A DNA stretch of 64,000 bases from Amycolatopsis sp. WQ 127309 (GTDB taxonomy: Bacteria; Actinomycetota; Actinomycetes; Mycobacteriales; Pseudonocardiaceae): NCBI RefSeq assembly GCF_023023025.1, contig NZ_CP095481.1, forward strand, positions 1,116,001 through 1,180,000, given 5' to 3'. This document shows positions 1-7,480 of this stretch, in pieces. Under the pieces are notes generated by a model, which saw only the letters and a program-made list of their open reading frames with translations, ran no database searches and was not told the origin of the DNA. The position numbers were made by a program, and so were the translations under genes. The number at the start of each line of letters is the position of its first letter. Position 1 is the first letter of the stretch.

Positions 1-610
1 ACCAGATGGTGGCGATTCCGCCGAGCACGAGGAGGATGACCGCGTTGCGGAACGCCCACTGCGCCATGTGCAGCGCCTCGACCTGACGGTTGTCGCTCCG
101 GTAGTTCTTGACCAGCGAATCCAGCAGCTCGAGCGCCAGGTGCCGGGTGTAGGAGACCGCCGGGGACGCCTCCGTGACCGGGGGCGGCAGCAGCTCGTCC
201 GGCCCGATCTTGTACCGCCGCCGCCTTCCGTGCACGCGCAGCGCGACGATGATGCAGTACGCGAAGTACCCCAAGGCCAGCAGGTACGTGACGACCAGCA
301 GGGGCTTGCCCGTGCCGAACGCCAGGATCCCCTTCTGCCCCACCGCGGTGGTCGTCAGCGACGCGGCGATACCGGCCGCCGCCATCAGCTGTCCCGCGCG
401 GCTGTCGATCGAGGACAACCGGGCTTCCTGGTCGGCCCACATCTTCCGCACCTGGTCGAGCAGTTCGCCGTCCGGGACGCGCGTGTCTTCGCGCAGTTCG
501 GCGATCCTCGTCTCATAGCGCCGGAAGACGTCCGGCGGGTTGATCCGGGCGTCGCTCCGCAGCACGGGGACCACGTGCCGGAGCAGCCCGCTCGGCGTCG
601 GCTTGGGCAC
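1..610 (-). CDS. Membrane protein downstream of the ATP-grasp ligase (3' end outside window)
   Basis: Reading on the minus strand from a GTG at 610, an open frame of 203 codons runs off the left edge. It has a soluble, charged N-terminal 70 residues (possible coiled coil around 30-66). A hydrophobic stretch follows at about 72-90, a clear membrane helix at 104-124, a basic loop (RRRRYK, 129-134) and another helix starting near 189. The start lies inside the 3' end of the ligase gene (98-base overlap in a different frame), so the two are probably translationally coupled. The SRAGQLMAAAG segment before a helix, and a charged segment before the last helix, faintly resemble small multi-helix effector-type membrane domains (SLATT/Pycsar-TM style); this is a guess. 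The function is unknown. The frame is supported by helix pattern and codon use. Confidence 0.7.
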   Translation of the reverse strand, partial: MPKPTPSGLLRHVVPVLRSDARINPPDVFRRYETRIAELREDTRVPDGELLDQVRKMWADQEARLSSIDSRAGQLMAAAGIAASLTTTAVGQKGILAFGTGKPLLVVTYLLALGYFAYCIIVALRVHGRRRRYKIGPDELLPPPVTEASPAVSYTRHLALELLDSLVKNYRSDNRQVEALHMAQWAFRNAVILLVLGGIATIW

Positions 611-1547
611 GGTGCGGCTCCTCGCTGAGCAGTTCGTCGACGATCAGGCCGGTGAGGGGCAAGCCGCAGGCGTGTTCCAGCCAGGCCCACTGCCCACCCG
701 GGTTGAGCTCCAGGAAGTGGTGCCGCCCGCGCGCGTGGAAGAGGTCGACCGCCGCGTACCGGAGACCGAAGGCGGCCACCAGGTCGAGCACGGCGTCCCG
801 GACCTCAGGCGGGAGCGTGACCGGCCGGTACTCGACGTCGGCGTCCGGGACGAGCCGCCAGTCCACCTCGGCCGACCGGGTGCGGATCGCCACGGCGTGG
901 CACCGGCGGCCGACGACCGTGACCCGCACGTCTTCGCCGGTCAGGCGTTCCTGCGCGCAGAACGGCGTCGTGGTGCCGGCGGGATCGTCCGGGACGGTCA
1001 GGGGCGCGGTGTACACCGACGCCCGGCGGTCGCCGACGGTGAAGAGCCGGCCGGTGATCGGCTTGGCGACCGAGTCCGGGTGGGCCAGGCCGTGGTTCCG
1101 CACCGCCGTCAGGTCGTTCGTCAGGACCGTGGCGGGGACCGGGAGCCCGAGCTGGGCCGCCACCCGGAGCTGCCGCGCCTTGCCGGACGCCGCGGCGACG
1201 GCGTCCGGGTGGTTCACCCACCCCGCGCGCGGCGAGCAGGCGAAGACGCCGGCCAGGAGGTCGGCGGACTCGTCGAGCACGTACCGGGACGCGTCGTCCT
1301 CGGCACGCCGGGAGAACCGGAGTCCGCGGGACCAGGCCGCGGCTTCCCCGCGCAGGAGCGGGGACGCGTCCTGGCCGTCCAGCGTCAGGGAACCGGCCAC
1401 GGGGTCGAAGACCACGGACGCGCGCCGCGGGAACAGGTCGACGTTGAACCGCTGGAAGACCACCTCCCGGCGGTGCAGCTCGAGGGCGATGAGGTCGTCG
1501 GCCCGGTCCGTCGTGCGGCTGATCAGGTAGACCGGCCGAGGGGGCAT
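513..1547 (-). CDS. ATP-grasp peptide ligase of a graspetide (omega-ester peptide) locus
   Basis: Predicted 344-residue ATP-grasp ligase that would form side-chain ester or amide links between Ser/Thr/Lys and Asp/Glu of the peptide encoded immediately upstream. The start MPPRPVYLISR is followed by a pre-ATP-grasp domain (about 1-110). A KPITGR segment (about 175-180), FCAQERLTGEDVRV (about 206-219), and near the C-terminus FLELNPGGQWAWLE follow. The last has the E-x-N-P-x-G-Q-W signature seen in MvdC/MvdD and actinobacterial RiPP maturases, supplying Mg/ATP ligands. The last ~35 residues are Arg/Ala/Pro-rich and overlap the next gene, so they may be non-essential. The ATG lies one base after the precursor stop codon. 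No methyltransferase, protease or transporter gene is visible upstream; anything downstream is outside the window. Confidence 0.85.
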   Translation of the reverse strand: MPPRPVYLISRTTDRADDLIALELHRREVVFQRFNVDLFPRRASVVFDPVAGSLTLDGQDASPLLRGEAAAWSRGLRFSRRAEDDASRYVLDESADLLAGVFACSPRAGWVNHPDAVAAASGKARQLRVAAQLGLPVPATVLTNDLTAVRNHGLAHPDSVAKPITGRLFTVGDRRASVYTAPLTVPDDPAGTTTPFCAQERLTGEDVRVTVVGRRCHAVAIRTRSAEVDWRLVPDADVEYRPVTLPPEVRDAVLDLVAAFGLRYAAVDLFHARGRHHFLELNPGGQWAWLEHACGLPLTGLIVDELLSEEPHRAQADAERAAPARGPRAAERRPDQPAGRLPAL

Positions 1548-1548
1548 C

Positions 1549-1740
1549 TCAGTCTTCGTTCCCCTCGATGGTGTCGGACTTCAGGTGGCTGAGCGACGAA
1601 TGCGCCACGGGGCGCTCCTCGTGCACCCACACCTGCAACGCGGTCGAGTAGTGCCCCGGCTCCGCGGCCGCGGGGATCTCGGCGAGACCGGCGAACGCCG
1701 GCCCGGATCCCCGCAGGTTCTCGAACGCGCTCTCGGGCAT
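1549..1740 (-). CDS. Candidate graspetide precursor peptide
   Basis: A 63-codon gene with a good ribosome-binding site (AGGAGG, five bases before ATG) ends one base before the ATP-grasp ligase. The N-terminal ~40 residues (MPESAFENLRGSGPAFAGL...) look like a leader. The C-terminal ~20 residues contain a Ser/His-rich stretch (HSSLSHLKSDT) followed by an acidic tail (IEGNED). That gives nucleophilic Ser/Thr/Lys and acidic residues in the order used for side-chain macrocycles. Putative ATP-grasp-target peptides of Streptomyces and Amycolatopsis (the GRASP_targ type, from memory) have this size and position. The assignment rests mainly on size, coupling to the ligase and the acidic tail. The exact core boundary and ring pattern cannot be read from one sequence. 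Confidence 0.75.
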   Translation of the reverse strand: MPESAFENLRGSGPAFAGLAEIPAAAEPGHYSTALQVWVHEERPVAHSSLSHLKSDTIEGNED

Positions 1741-1886
1741 GGGAGGCCTCCTGTCACCGGGTCCTTCTCCCCGGCGAAGTCGCTGCCCCGCGCGGCCTCG
1801 TTACACCGCGGTGCTGCGTGACGGAGTGCTCGTGGCCCGCCGGAAAAGGGGTTCGCCGGGCGCGGGCCGCGTGTCAGGATCGGCCC

Positions 1887-2504
1887 ATGCCCGTCGACCC
1901 TCACCTCCTGCTGGCCTTCGTCGTCACCACCGTGATCGCGATGGTCGTGCCGGGGCCGGACATGCTGTTCGTCCTCGGCTGCGGCATGCGCGGCGGTCCG
2001 CGCGCCGGGCTGCTCGCCACCGCGGGGGTCGCCACCAGTGAGGCGATCCACGTCGCCGTCGCCGCGGCCGGGCTGGCCGCGCTGTTCGCCGCCGTGCCCG
2101 TCGCCTTCACCGTCGTGCGGGTCGTCGGCGCGGCTTACCTCATCCACCTCGGCGTCCAGACCATCCGGAAGCGCCGGAGCATCCTCGACGACACCGCGCC
2201 CGGCACCAAGCGCGCCTACCTCTCCGGGCTGCTGACCAACCTGCTGAACCCGAAGATGGTCACCTTCACCATCGCGTTCCTCCCCCAGTTCGTCGACCCG
2301 GCGCTCGGGCGCATCGGGCTGCAGTTCGCGATCCTCGGCGCGATCATGATCGTGTTCGAGTTCCTCGTCGACGGCGCCGTCGGCGTCCTCGCCGGCCGCA
2401 TCGGCGGCTGGCTGCGCCGCAAGCGCAAGGCCCGGCAGCGCCTGGAGGTCGCCACCGGCGGCATCTTCATCGGCCTCGGCGTCCGGCTGGCCCTCGACCA
2501 CTGA
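1887..2504 (+). CDS. LysE/RhtB family amino-acid exporter
   Basis: A 205-residue integral membrane protein starting MPVDPHLLLAFVV, with five to six hydrophobic segments. It carries the family landmark VPGPDMLFVLG at about 18-28 and a second conserved region LLTNLLNPKMVTFTIAFLPQF near the middle. LysE/RhtB proteins export amino acids such as lysine, homoserine or threonine by proton exchange; the substrate here cannot be assigned. The ATG at 1887 is chosen over an in-frame upstream ATG because the extra 23 residues are Arg/Cys-rich and unlike the family N-terminus. The gene stands alone, divergent from the graspetide locus with a ~146-bp gap between them that probably holds both promoters. Confidence 0.88.
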   Translation: MPVDPHLLLAFVVTTVIAMVVPGPDMLFVLGCGMRGGPRAGLLATAGVATSEAIHVAVAAAGLAALFAAVPVAFTVVRVVGAAYLIHLGVQTIRKRRSILDDTAPGTKRAYLSGLLTNLLNPKMVTFTIAFLPQFVDPALGRIGLQFAILGAIMIVFEFLVDGAVGVLAGRIGGWLRRKRKARQRLEVATGGIFIGLGVRLALDH

Positions 2505-2586
2505 CCGGGAGGTAGCGCCTGCGCTACCCCGAAGTCGGCGGCCGGCCCCAGGGTGGGGAACCCGGGCCCCGGCCAGGATCCTTTCC

Positions 2587-3885
2587 ATGACCAGGAACCG
2601 GAAAACCACGGCCGTCCTCGCCGTCGCGGCCATCGCGACCGGGACGCTCTTCGCCCCGGCGACCGCCGAAGCGGCCCAGCCCGGCCCCGTCCGCGCGCTG
2701 ACGCAGGCGGCGTTTCCCCTGCGCACCACCGAACCCGGCCGGGACACCGCCGACCTGCGGGCCCTGGGCGCGATGATCGGCGACGCCCAGGTGACCGGCC
2801 TCGGCGAGGCGACCCACGGCTCCCACGAGTTCTTCGCCATGAAGGAGCGGCTCTTCCGCTACCTCGTCGAGCAGAAGGGCTTCACCACCTTCGCCCTCGA
2901 AGTGAGCTGGTCCGCGGGCCTGAAGATCGACGAGTTCGTCCAGACCGGCATCGGTGACGCGCACACGGTCGCCAAGGCCACGCTCGCCGGCTCGCCGTGG
3001 GACCGCGAGGAGTTCGTTCACCTCATCGAGTGGATGCGCGGCTACAACCGCGCCCACCCCGCCCGGCCCGTCCACTTCCTCGGCGACGACCTCGGCGCCC
3101 CGACGCTCGACGACGCGTTCTTCGGCCGGGTGACCGGTTACGTCCAGCGGACCCACCCCGAGTCGCTGGCCCGGCTGAACGAGCTCTACACCGGTCTGCG
3201 CCCGATCGACGACGTCTTCGCCTACGTCGCCAAGCCGCTCGCGGAGCGGCAGCGGCTCGCGGCTCAGGCCCAGGCGGCCCTCGAGCTGGTGCAGAGCTTC
3301 GGCGACGACGGGGCCGCGCAGAACGCCCGGTCCATCGCCCAGACCACGAAGTTCCTCACGATCGACCTCGCCGACCCGGCCTCGGTGGCGACGTCCCAGC
3401 GCTTCCGCGACGAGGTGATGGCGCAGAACGTCGTGTGGTGGCAACGCCACACCGGCGCCAAGATCCTGCTCTCGGCCCACAACGGCCACGTCGGCTACGC
3501 CTCCGGTGATCCCGCGCGCTACCCCAAGACGCAGGGCTCGTTCCTGCGCGACACGCTCGGCGCGAACTACGTCGCCACCGGCTTCACCTTCGACCGCGGT
3601 TCGTTCCTGTCACAGGACGAGGCCGGGACCTGGCGGAAGTTCACCGTCGGCGCCGCCGGCTCCGGATCGAACGAGGACACCCTCGACCGGGTCCGGTACC
3701 AGAACTACTACCTCGACCTCCGGACCGCCCCGGCCGCGGCGCGCGCGTGGCTGGACGTCGCCCGCCCGACGTACGACATCGGGACGGCGTCCCCCGTCGA
3801 CCCGGCGGACATCGCGCTCGCGCGGTCCTACGACCTGCTCATCCACCTCCACGACGTCCGCGAAGCGGCGATGGCTAGGACTTGA
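2587..3885 (+). CDS. Secreted erythromycin esterase family protein
   Basis: The 432-residue protein has a Sec signal peptide (about 1-31, basic MTRNRK, hydrophobic core, cleavage near AEA-AQ). The mature part contains GLGEATHGSHEFFAMKERL (about 75-93), the Ere-family signature with the Glu and His needed for water activation, then ALEVSWSAG and HFLGDDLGA, and a late HNGHVGY. Ere enzymes hydrolyse the macrolactone ring of 14-membered macrolides; many actinobacterial relatives have unknown substrates, so resistance should not be assumed. Export of the enzyme is notable because the classical EreA/EreB enzymes are cytoplasmic. The 3' end overlaps by 11 bases, tail to tail, with the transporter operon. 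Confidence 0.85.
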   Translation: MTRNRKTTAVLAVAAIATGTLFAPATAEAAQPGPVRALTQAAFPLRTTEPGRDTADLRALGAMIGDAQVTGLGEATHGSHEFFAMKERLFRYLVEQKGFTTFALEVSWSAGLKIDEFVQTGIGDAHTVAKATLAGSPWDREEFVHLIEWMRGYNRAHPARPVHFLGDDLGAPTLDDAFFGRVTGYVQRTHPESLARLNELYTGLRPIDDVFAYVAKPLAERQRLAAQAQAALELVQSFGDDGAAQNARSIAQTTKFLTIDLADPASVATSQRFRDEVMAQNVVWWQRHTGAKILLSAHNGHVGYASGDPARYPKTQGSFLRDTLGANYVATGFTFDRGSFLSQDEAGTWRKFTVGAAGSGSNEDTLDRVRYQNYYLDLRTAPAAARAWLDVARPTYDIGTASPVDPADIALARSYDLLIHLHDVREAAMART

Positions 3886-4762
3886 GGTTGTTGCGGGCCA
3901 GGAAGTCTTCGGCGATGTCGAGGGGGTTGCGCTTCTCCTCGGTGAACTCGACGTTCAGCTGGGTGAGCTGGTCGGTGGTCAGCGCCGCCGACACCCGGTT
4001 CAGCGCCGCGGCTTCCTGCTCCGACAGCGTCCCCTTGGCGATGAGCGGCACGATGTTCTGCGCCGGGAACATGTTCTTGTCGTCGGTGAGCGGCACGAAC
4101 CCGTTCGCGGCGATCGTCGACGACGTGCTGAACAGGTCCGCGACCTGGACGTCACCGGACTTGAGCGCCGCCACCGTCACCGGGCCGCCGGTGTCGGTGG
4201 TCCGGATCTCCTTGAACTCGCAGCCGTAGAGCGTCTTGATCTTGTCCTTCCAGCGGCTGCTCCACTGGCCCGGCCCGCCGAACACCAGCTCGCCGCAGCG
4301 CTTTCCCAGGTCGGAGAACGTCTTGACGCCGGAATCCGCCAGCTGCTTGCCGACGACGAGCAGGTCCTTGTCCTCGGCCGGCGCTTGGTCCAGCACCTCG
4401 AACCCGGCGGGCACCTTGGCCTTCAGCTGCGTGTAGACGTCTTCCGGCTTCGTGGCCTGGGTGTCCTTGTCGAAGTACCGCAACAGGTTCCCGCTGTAGT
4501 CCGGCACGACCGACAGCGACTTGTCCTGCAGCGCCTTGACGACGACCTCGCGGCTGCCGACCGGCGGCCGCACGGTGACGTTCGTGGCCCCGGCGTTCTT
4601 CAGCGCCCCGGCGTAGATCTGGGCCAGCAGCAGGCTTTCCCCGACGTCGGACGCGCCGATGATGATGTCGCCGTTCGAGCCGCCCTCACCGCCGCCCGCC
4701 AGCGGGTTGCCGCAGCCGGCGACCAGCAGCGCGGCCGCGGCGAGGAGAGCCAGCCGTTTCAT
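3875..4762 (-). CDS. Osmoprotectant ABC transporter substrate-binding lipoprotein
   Basis: A 295-residue lipoprotein with signal peptide MKRLALLAAAALLVAGC, where the VAGC lipobox places the lipidated Cys at 17. The mature protein has the ProX/OpuCC-like pattern: IIIGASDVGESLLLAQIYAGAL near its start, then the PDYSGNLLRYF segment that lines the quaternary-amine pocket. This family binds glycine betaine, choline or carnitine through an aromatic cage outside the membrane. It is the last gene of a four-gene operon (ATPase, permease, permease, binding protein) in which each gene overlaps the next by four bases, so the four proteins are probably made stoichiometrically. Confidence 0.9.
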   Translation of the reverse strand: MKRLALLAAAALLVAGCGNPLAGGGEGGSNGDIIIGASDVGESLLLAQIYAGALKNAGATNVTVRPPVGSREVVVKALQDKSLSVVPDYSGNLLRYFDKDTQATKPEDVYTQLKAKVPAGFEVLDQAPAEDKDLLVVGKQLADSGVKTFSDLGKRCGELVFGGPGQWSSRWKDKIKTLYGCEFKEIRTTDTGGPVTVAALKSGDVQVADLFSTSSTIAANGFVPLTDDKNMFPAQNIVPLIAKGTLSEQEAAALNRVSAALTTDQLTQLNVEFTEEKRNPLDIAEDFLARNNLKS

Positions 4763-5451
4763 GCGGTCACCTTCTTGCCGGTCGCCGCGGCCGTCGCCAG
4801 CCGGACGCCCTTGGGCACCAGCGCGCGGTTCAGCAGTGCGAACAGGACGTCGAGCACGATCGCCAGCAGCGTGGTGAGCAGCGCGCCGGCGATCACCTCC
4901 GAATAGTCCAAAATGGCCAGTCCGTCGAGCAGGAACCGGCCCAGGCCACCGAGTCCGACGTACGCGGCCACCGCGGCGGTCGCCACGAGCTGCAGCACGG
5001 CGTTGCGGATGCCGCCCAGCACCAGCGGCAGCGAGATCGGCACCTCGACCTTCCAGAGCCGCTGCCAGCCGGTCATCCCGACGCCCTCGGCGGCGTCGAC
5101 GACGCCGTGGTCGGTCGCCTGCAGCCCGGCGTAGGTGCCGGCCAGGATCGGCGGCACGGCCAGCACGACCAGGCCGATGATCGTCGAGGTGACGCTCTCG
5201 GTGAAGAGCAGGAACAGGAACGTGACCAGACCCAGCGTCGGCAGCGCGCGGATCGCGTTGCCGACGCTCACCAGCGCGACGCCGCCGCGTCCGGTGTGGC
5301 CGACGAACAGCCCCAGCGGGACGGCGATCACGAGCGAGATCACCAGCGCCAGCACCGTGTACCCGAGGTGCTCCAGCAGCCGCTGCGGGATGCCGTCCGG
5401 GCCGGACCAGTGGGCCGGGTCGCCGAACCAGTGGAAGAGATCCGTGATCAT
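4759..5451 (-). CDS. Osmoprotectant ABC transporter permease (second)
   Basis: A 230-residue membrane protein with about five or six helices and a BPD_transp_1 domain. The loop GMTGWQRLWKVEVPISLPLVLGG (about 125-147) is the EAA motif that docks to the ATPase, and YVGLGGLGRFLLDGL follows. This matches OpuCB/OpuCD-type permeases of quaternary-amine importers. Its ATG overlaps the stop of the upstream permease gene (ATGA). It would pair with the second permease (5448-6131) to form a heterodimeric channel. Confidence 0.9.
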   Translation of the reverse strand: MITDLFHWFGDPAHWSGPDGIPQRLLEHLGYTVLALVISLVIAVPLGLFVGHTGRGGVALVSVGNAIRALPTLGLVTFLFLLFTESVTSTIIGLVVLAVPPILAGTYAGLQATDHGVVDAAEGVGMTGWQRLWKVEVPISLPLVLGGIRNAVLQLVATAAVAAYVGLGGLGRFLLDGLAILDYSEVIAGALLTTLLAIVLDVLFALLNRALVPKGVRLATAAATGKKVTA

Positions 5452-6131
5452 GCGACGGCCACCCCCGTGTTCCCGGCGCGTTCCCAGGGTGTCAGCAGGT
5501 TCCGCAGGCCGACGAGCAGCAGGTCGACGACCAGGGCGAGCACCAGCGTCAGCACGATGCCGACGACGATCGGCGAGAAGTACTCACGCTGGAAGCCGTC
5601 GGTGAACAGCACGCCGAGACCGCCGGTGCCGATCAGCGCGCCGACGCTGACCAGGCTGATGTTGCTGACCGACGCCACCCGCACGCCGGCCGCGAGCACC
5701 GGGACCGCCAATGGCAGCTCGACGGCGAAGAACTTGCGCACCGGCTTGTAGCCGACGGCGGTGGCCGCGGCGATCACCGACGGCGCCACCGCGTCCAGCG
5801 CGTCGAGCACCGGGCGGACCAGCAGCGCGGTGGTGTAGATCGTCAGCGCGACGACGACGTTGATGCTGTCCAGGATCTTCGACCCGATCAGGCCGGGGAT
5901 GACGACGAACAGCGCGAGCGACGGGATCGTGTAGAGCAGGTTGGCCAGCACCATGAGCACCGAGCGCGCGGGCGCCCAGCGGTGCCCGAGCCAGCCGGCC
6001 GCGATCGCCAGCACGATGCCGATGACCAGCGGGAGCAGCGCGAGGTAGATGTGGTCGCCGAGGTCGCCGAGGATCTGCTCGCGGTTGTTGCCGCTGCTCA
6101 GGTACGTTCCGAGCTCGTCGAAGAAGCTCAT
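5448..6131 (-). CDS. Osmoprotectant ABC transporter permease (first)
   Basis: The 227-residue protein starts MSFFDELGTYLSSGNNREQIL and has about five helices. An EAA-type loop (AVGYKPVRKFFAVELPLAVPVLAAG) and a GTGGLGVLFTDGFQ segment are typical of ProW/OpuCB permeases. The ATG at 6131 is used because it overlaps the ATPase stop by four bases. The open frame continues 51 Arg-rich codons upstream, but that part is simply the ATPase gene read in another frame. With the other permease, the lipoprotein and the ATPase it forms a complete type I importer for osmoprotectants. Confidence 0.9.
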   Translation of the reverse strand: MSFFDELGTYLSSGNNREQILGDLGDHIYLALLPLVIGIVLAIAAGWLGHRWAPARSVLMVLANLLYTIPSLALFVVIPGLIGSKILDSINVVVALTIYTTALLVRPVLDALDAVAPSVIAAATAVGYKPVRKFFAVELPLAVPVLAAGVRVASVSNISLVSVGALIGTGGLGVLFTDGFQREYFSPIVVGIVLTLVLALVVDLLLVGLRNLLTPWERAGNTGVAVA

Positions 6132-7213
6132 GACGCCTGCGGGGTCGCCTCGATCACGTCGAGCACTTGCCGGGCGAGCACGCCGCCGAGCACGCGGTGG
6201 TCGTCGTCGACGACCACGCCGAGGCTGGCGGGCGACGACAGCGCGGCGTCGAGCGCGCCGCGGATCGGGGTGCCGCGGATCCACAGGGAACCACCGGCGA
6301 CGAGGTCGTCTTCGGACAGCTCGCCGTCCACTGTGGAGTTCGGCGGCAGCCAGCCGCGCGGCTGCTTCTCGGCGTTGACGACCAGGCGCCAGCCGTCGCT
6401 CGCCGGCACCGAGGAGCCGATCTCGACCAGCTCGAGGTCCTTGATCTCGACGCCGTCGGCGGAGAGGAACGACAGGCCGCGGTAGCCGCGGTCGCGGCCG
6501 ACGAACGACGAGACGAAGTCGTCCACCGGGTGGCGCAGGACGTCGGCGGGGGTGCCGTACTGGGCGAGCTTGCCGCCGACCCGCAGCACCGCGACCTTGT
6601 CGCCGAGCCGGACGGCTTCGTCGATGTCGTGCGTGACGAACACGATCGTCTTGCCCAGCTGCGACTGCAGCCGCAGCAGCTCGTCCTGCAGGCCTTCGCG
6701 CACCACCGGGTCGACCGCGGAGAACGGCTCGTCCATCAGCAGCACCGGCGAGTCCGCGGCGAGCGCGCGGGCGACGCCGACGCGCTGCTGCTGCCCGCCC
6801 GAGAGCTGGGCCGGGTACCGCTTGCCGACCTCGACCGGCAGGCCGATGGTCTCGAGCAGCTCGGCCGCCCGCTTGCGCGCCTTCGCCTTGTCCCAGCCCG
6901 ACAGCAGGGGCACGGTGGCGATGTTGTCCAGGACCGTCCTGTGTGGAAAGAGGCCGGCGTGCTGGATGACGTAGCCGATGCCGCGGCGCAGCAGCGCCGG
7001 GTCGCCCTCGGCGACGTCCTTGCCGTCCAGCAGCACCTGGCCGCCGGTGGGCTCGATCATCCGGTTGATCATCCGCAGCGACGTCGTCTTGCCGCAGCCG
7101 GACGGGCCGACGAACACGGTGATCGTGCCGTCCTCGACCGTCAGGTTCAGCTTGTCGACGGCGACCGTCCCATCGGGATACTGCTTGGTCACGTCGCGGA
7201 ATTCGATCGTCAC
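6128..7213 (-). CDS. Osmoprotectant ABC transporter ATP-binding protein
   Basis: A 361-residue ABC ATPase, first gene of the operon. It shows Walker A GPSGCGKTT (about 36-44), the Q-loop, the signature LSGGQQQRVGVARALA, Walker B VLLMDEPFSAVDP and the switch His in VTHDIDEA. A C-terminal region of ~120 residues after the nucleotide-binding domain (GVEIKDLELVEIG... to GVVVDDDHRVLGGVLARQVLD) resembles the CBS-type regulatory tail of OpuCA/ProV ATPases, which senses ionic strength or c-di-AMP in other bacteria. The promoter must lie in 7214-7299, upstream of which sits the large palindromic element. Confidence 0.92.
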   Translation of the reverse strand: MTIEFRDVTKQYPDGTVAVDKLNLTVEDGTITVFVGPSGCGKTTSLRMINRMIEPTGGQVLLDGKDVAEGDPALLRRGIGYVIQHAGLFPHRTVLDNIATVPLLSGWDKAKARKRAAELLETIGLPVEVGKRYPAQLSGGQQQRVGVARALAADSPVLLMDEPFSAVDPVVREGLQDELLRLQSQLGKTIVFVTHDIDEAVRLGDKVAVLRVGGKLAQYGTPADVLRHPVDDFVSSFVGRDRGYRGLSFLSADGVEIKDLELVEIGSSVPASDGWRLVVNAEKQPRGWLPPNSTVDGELSEDDLVAGGSLWIRGTPIRGALDAALSSPASLGVVVDDDHRVLGGVLARQVLDVIEATPQAS

Positions 7214-7299
7214 TTGCCCACTCCCCGTGTCAGGTCCGCATCGACCGTAGCCGAGTCGGCGGTGGTTGGCACGCTGTTCCGGCAGGTGGGGACCGGGCG

Positions 7300-7470
7300 C
7301 TTAGGCGGTGTCCTGTGAGTCTGCTCGATGGGCTTCGTGATCCAGGTGGTTCCTGGCGGCGCGGGCGGGGCGCCCTCGTACCGGGGTTGTACTCGGGCGA
7401 TCCGCCCGTGCCGCCAGGGGCCGCCTGGGCGCGAAGACCGCGAGCTTTGACTCGCAGGACACCGCCTAAG
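7300..7470. repeat. 171-bp near-perfect palindromic element (MITE-like)
   Basis: The two 22-base ends (starting CTTAGGCGGTGTCCTG) are inverted repeats matching at 21 of 22 positions. The complementarity continues almost to the centre: each ~80-base arm pairs with the other at roughly 80% identity, leaving a loop of about ten bases around 7383-7393 between two GTAC tetranucleotides. No open reading frame is carried. No clear target duplication flanks it. It ends 10 bases before the GTG start of the next gene, so it also forms most of that gene's upstream region. It looks like a small non-autonomous mobile element or a long hairpin repeat; copies elsewhere in the genome would settle this. Confidence 0.7.
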
Positions 7471-7480
7471 CTCGGAGCCC

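Noticed and set aside
2587..3885. Macrolide resistance gene as part of an antibiotic cluster
   Set aside because: The Ere-like protein is secreted and surrounded by transport genes with no polyketide genes; a resistance role is not supported.
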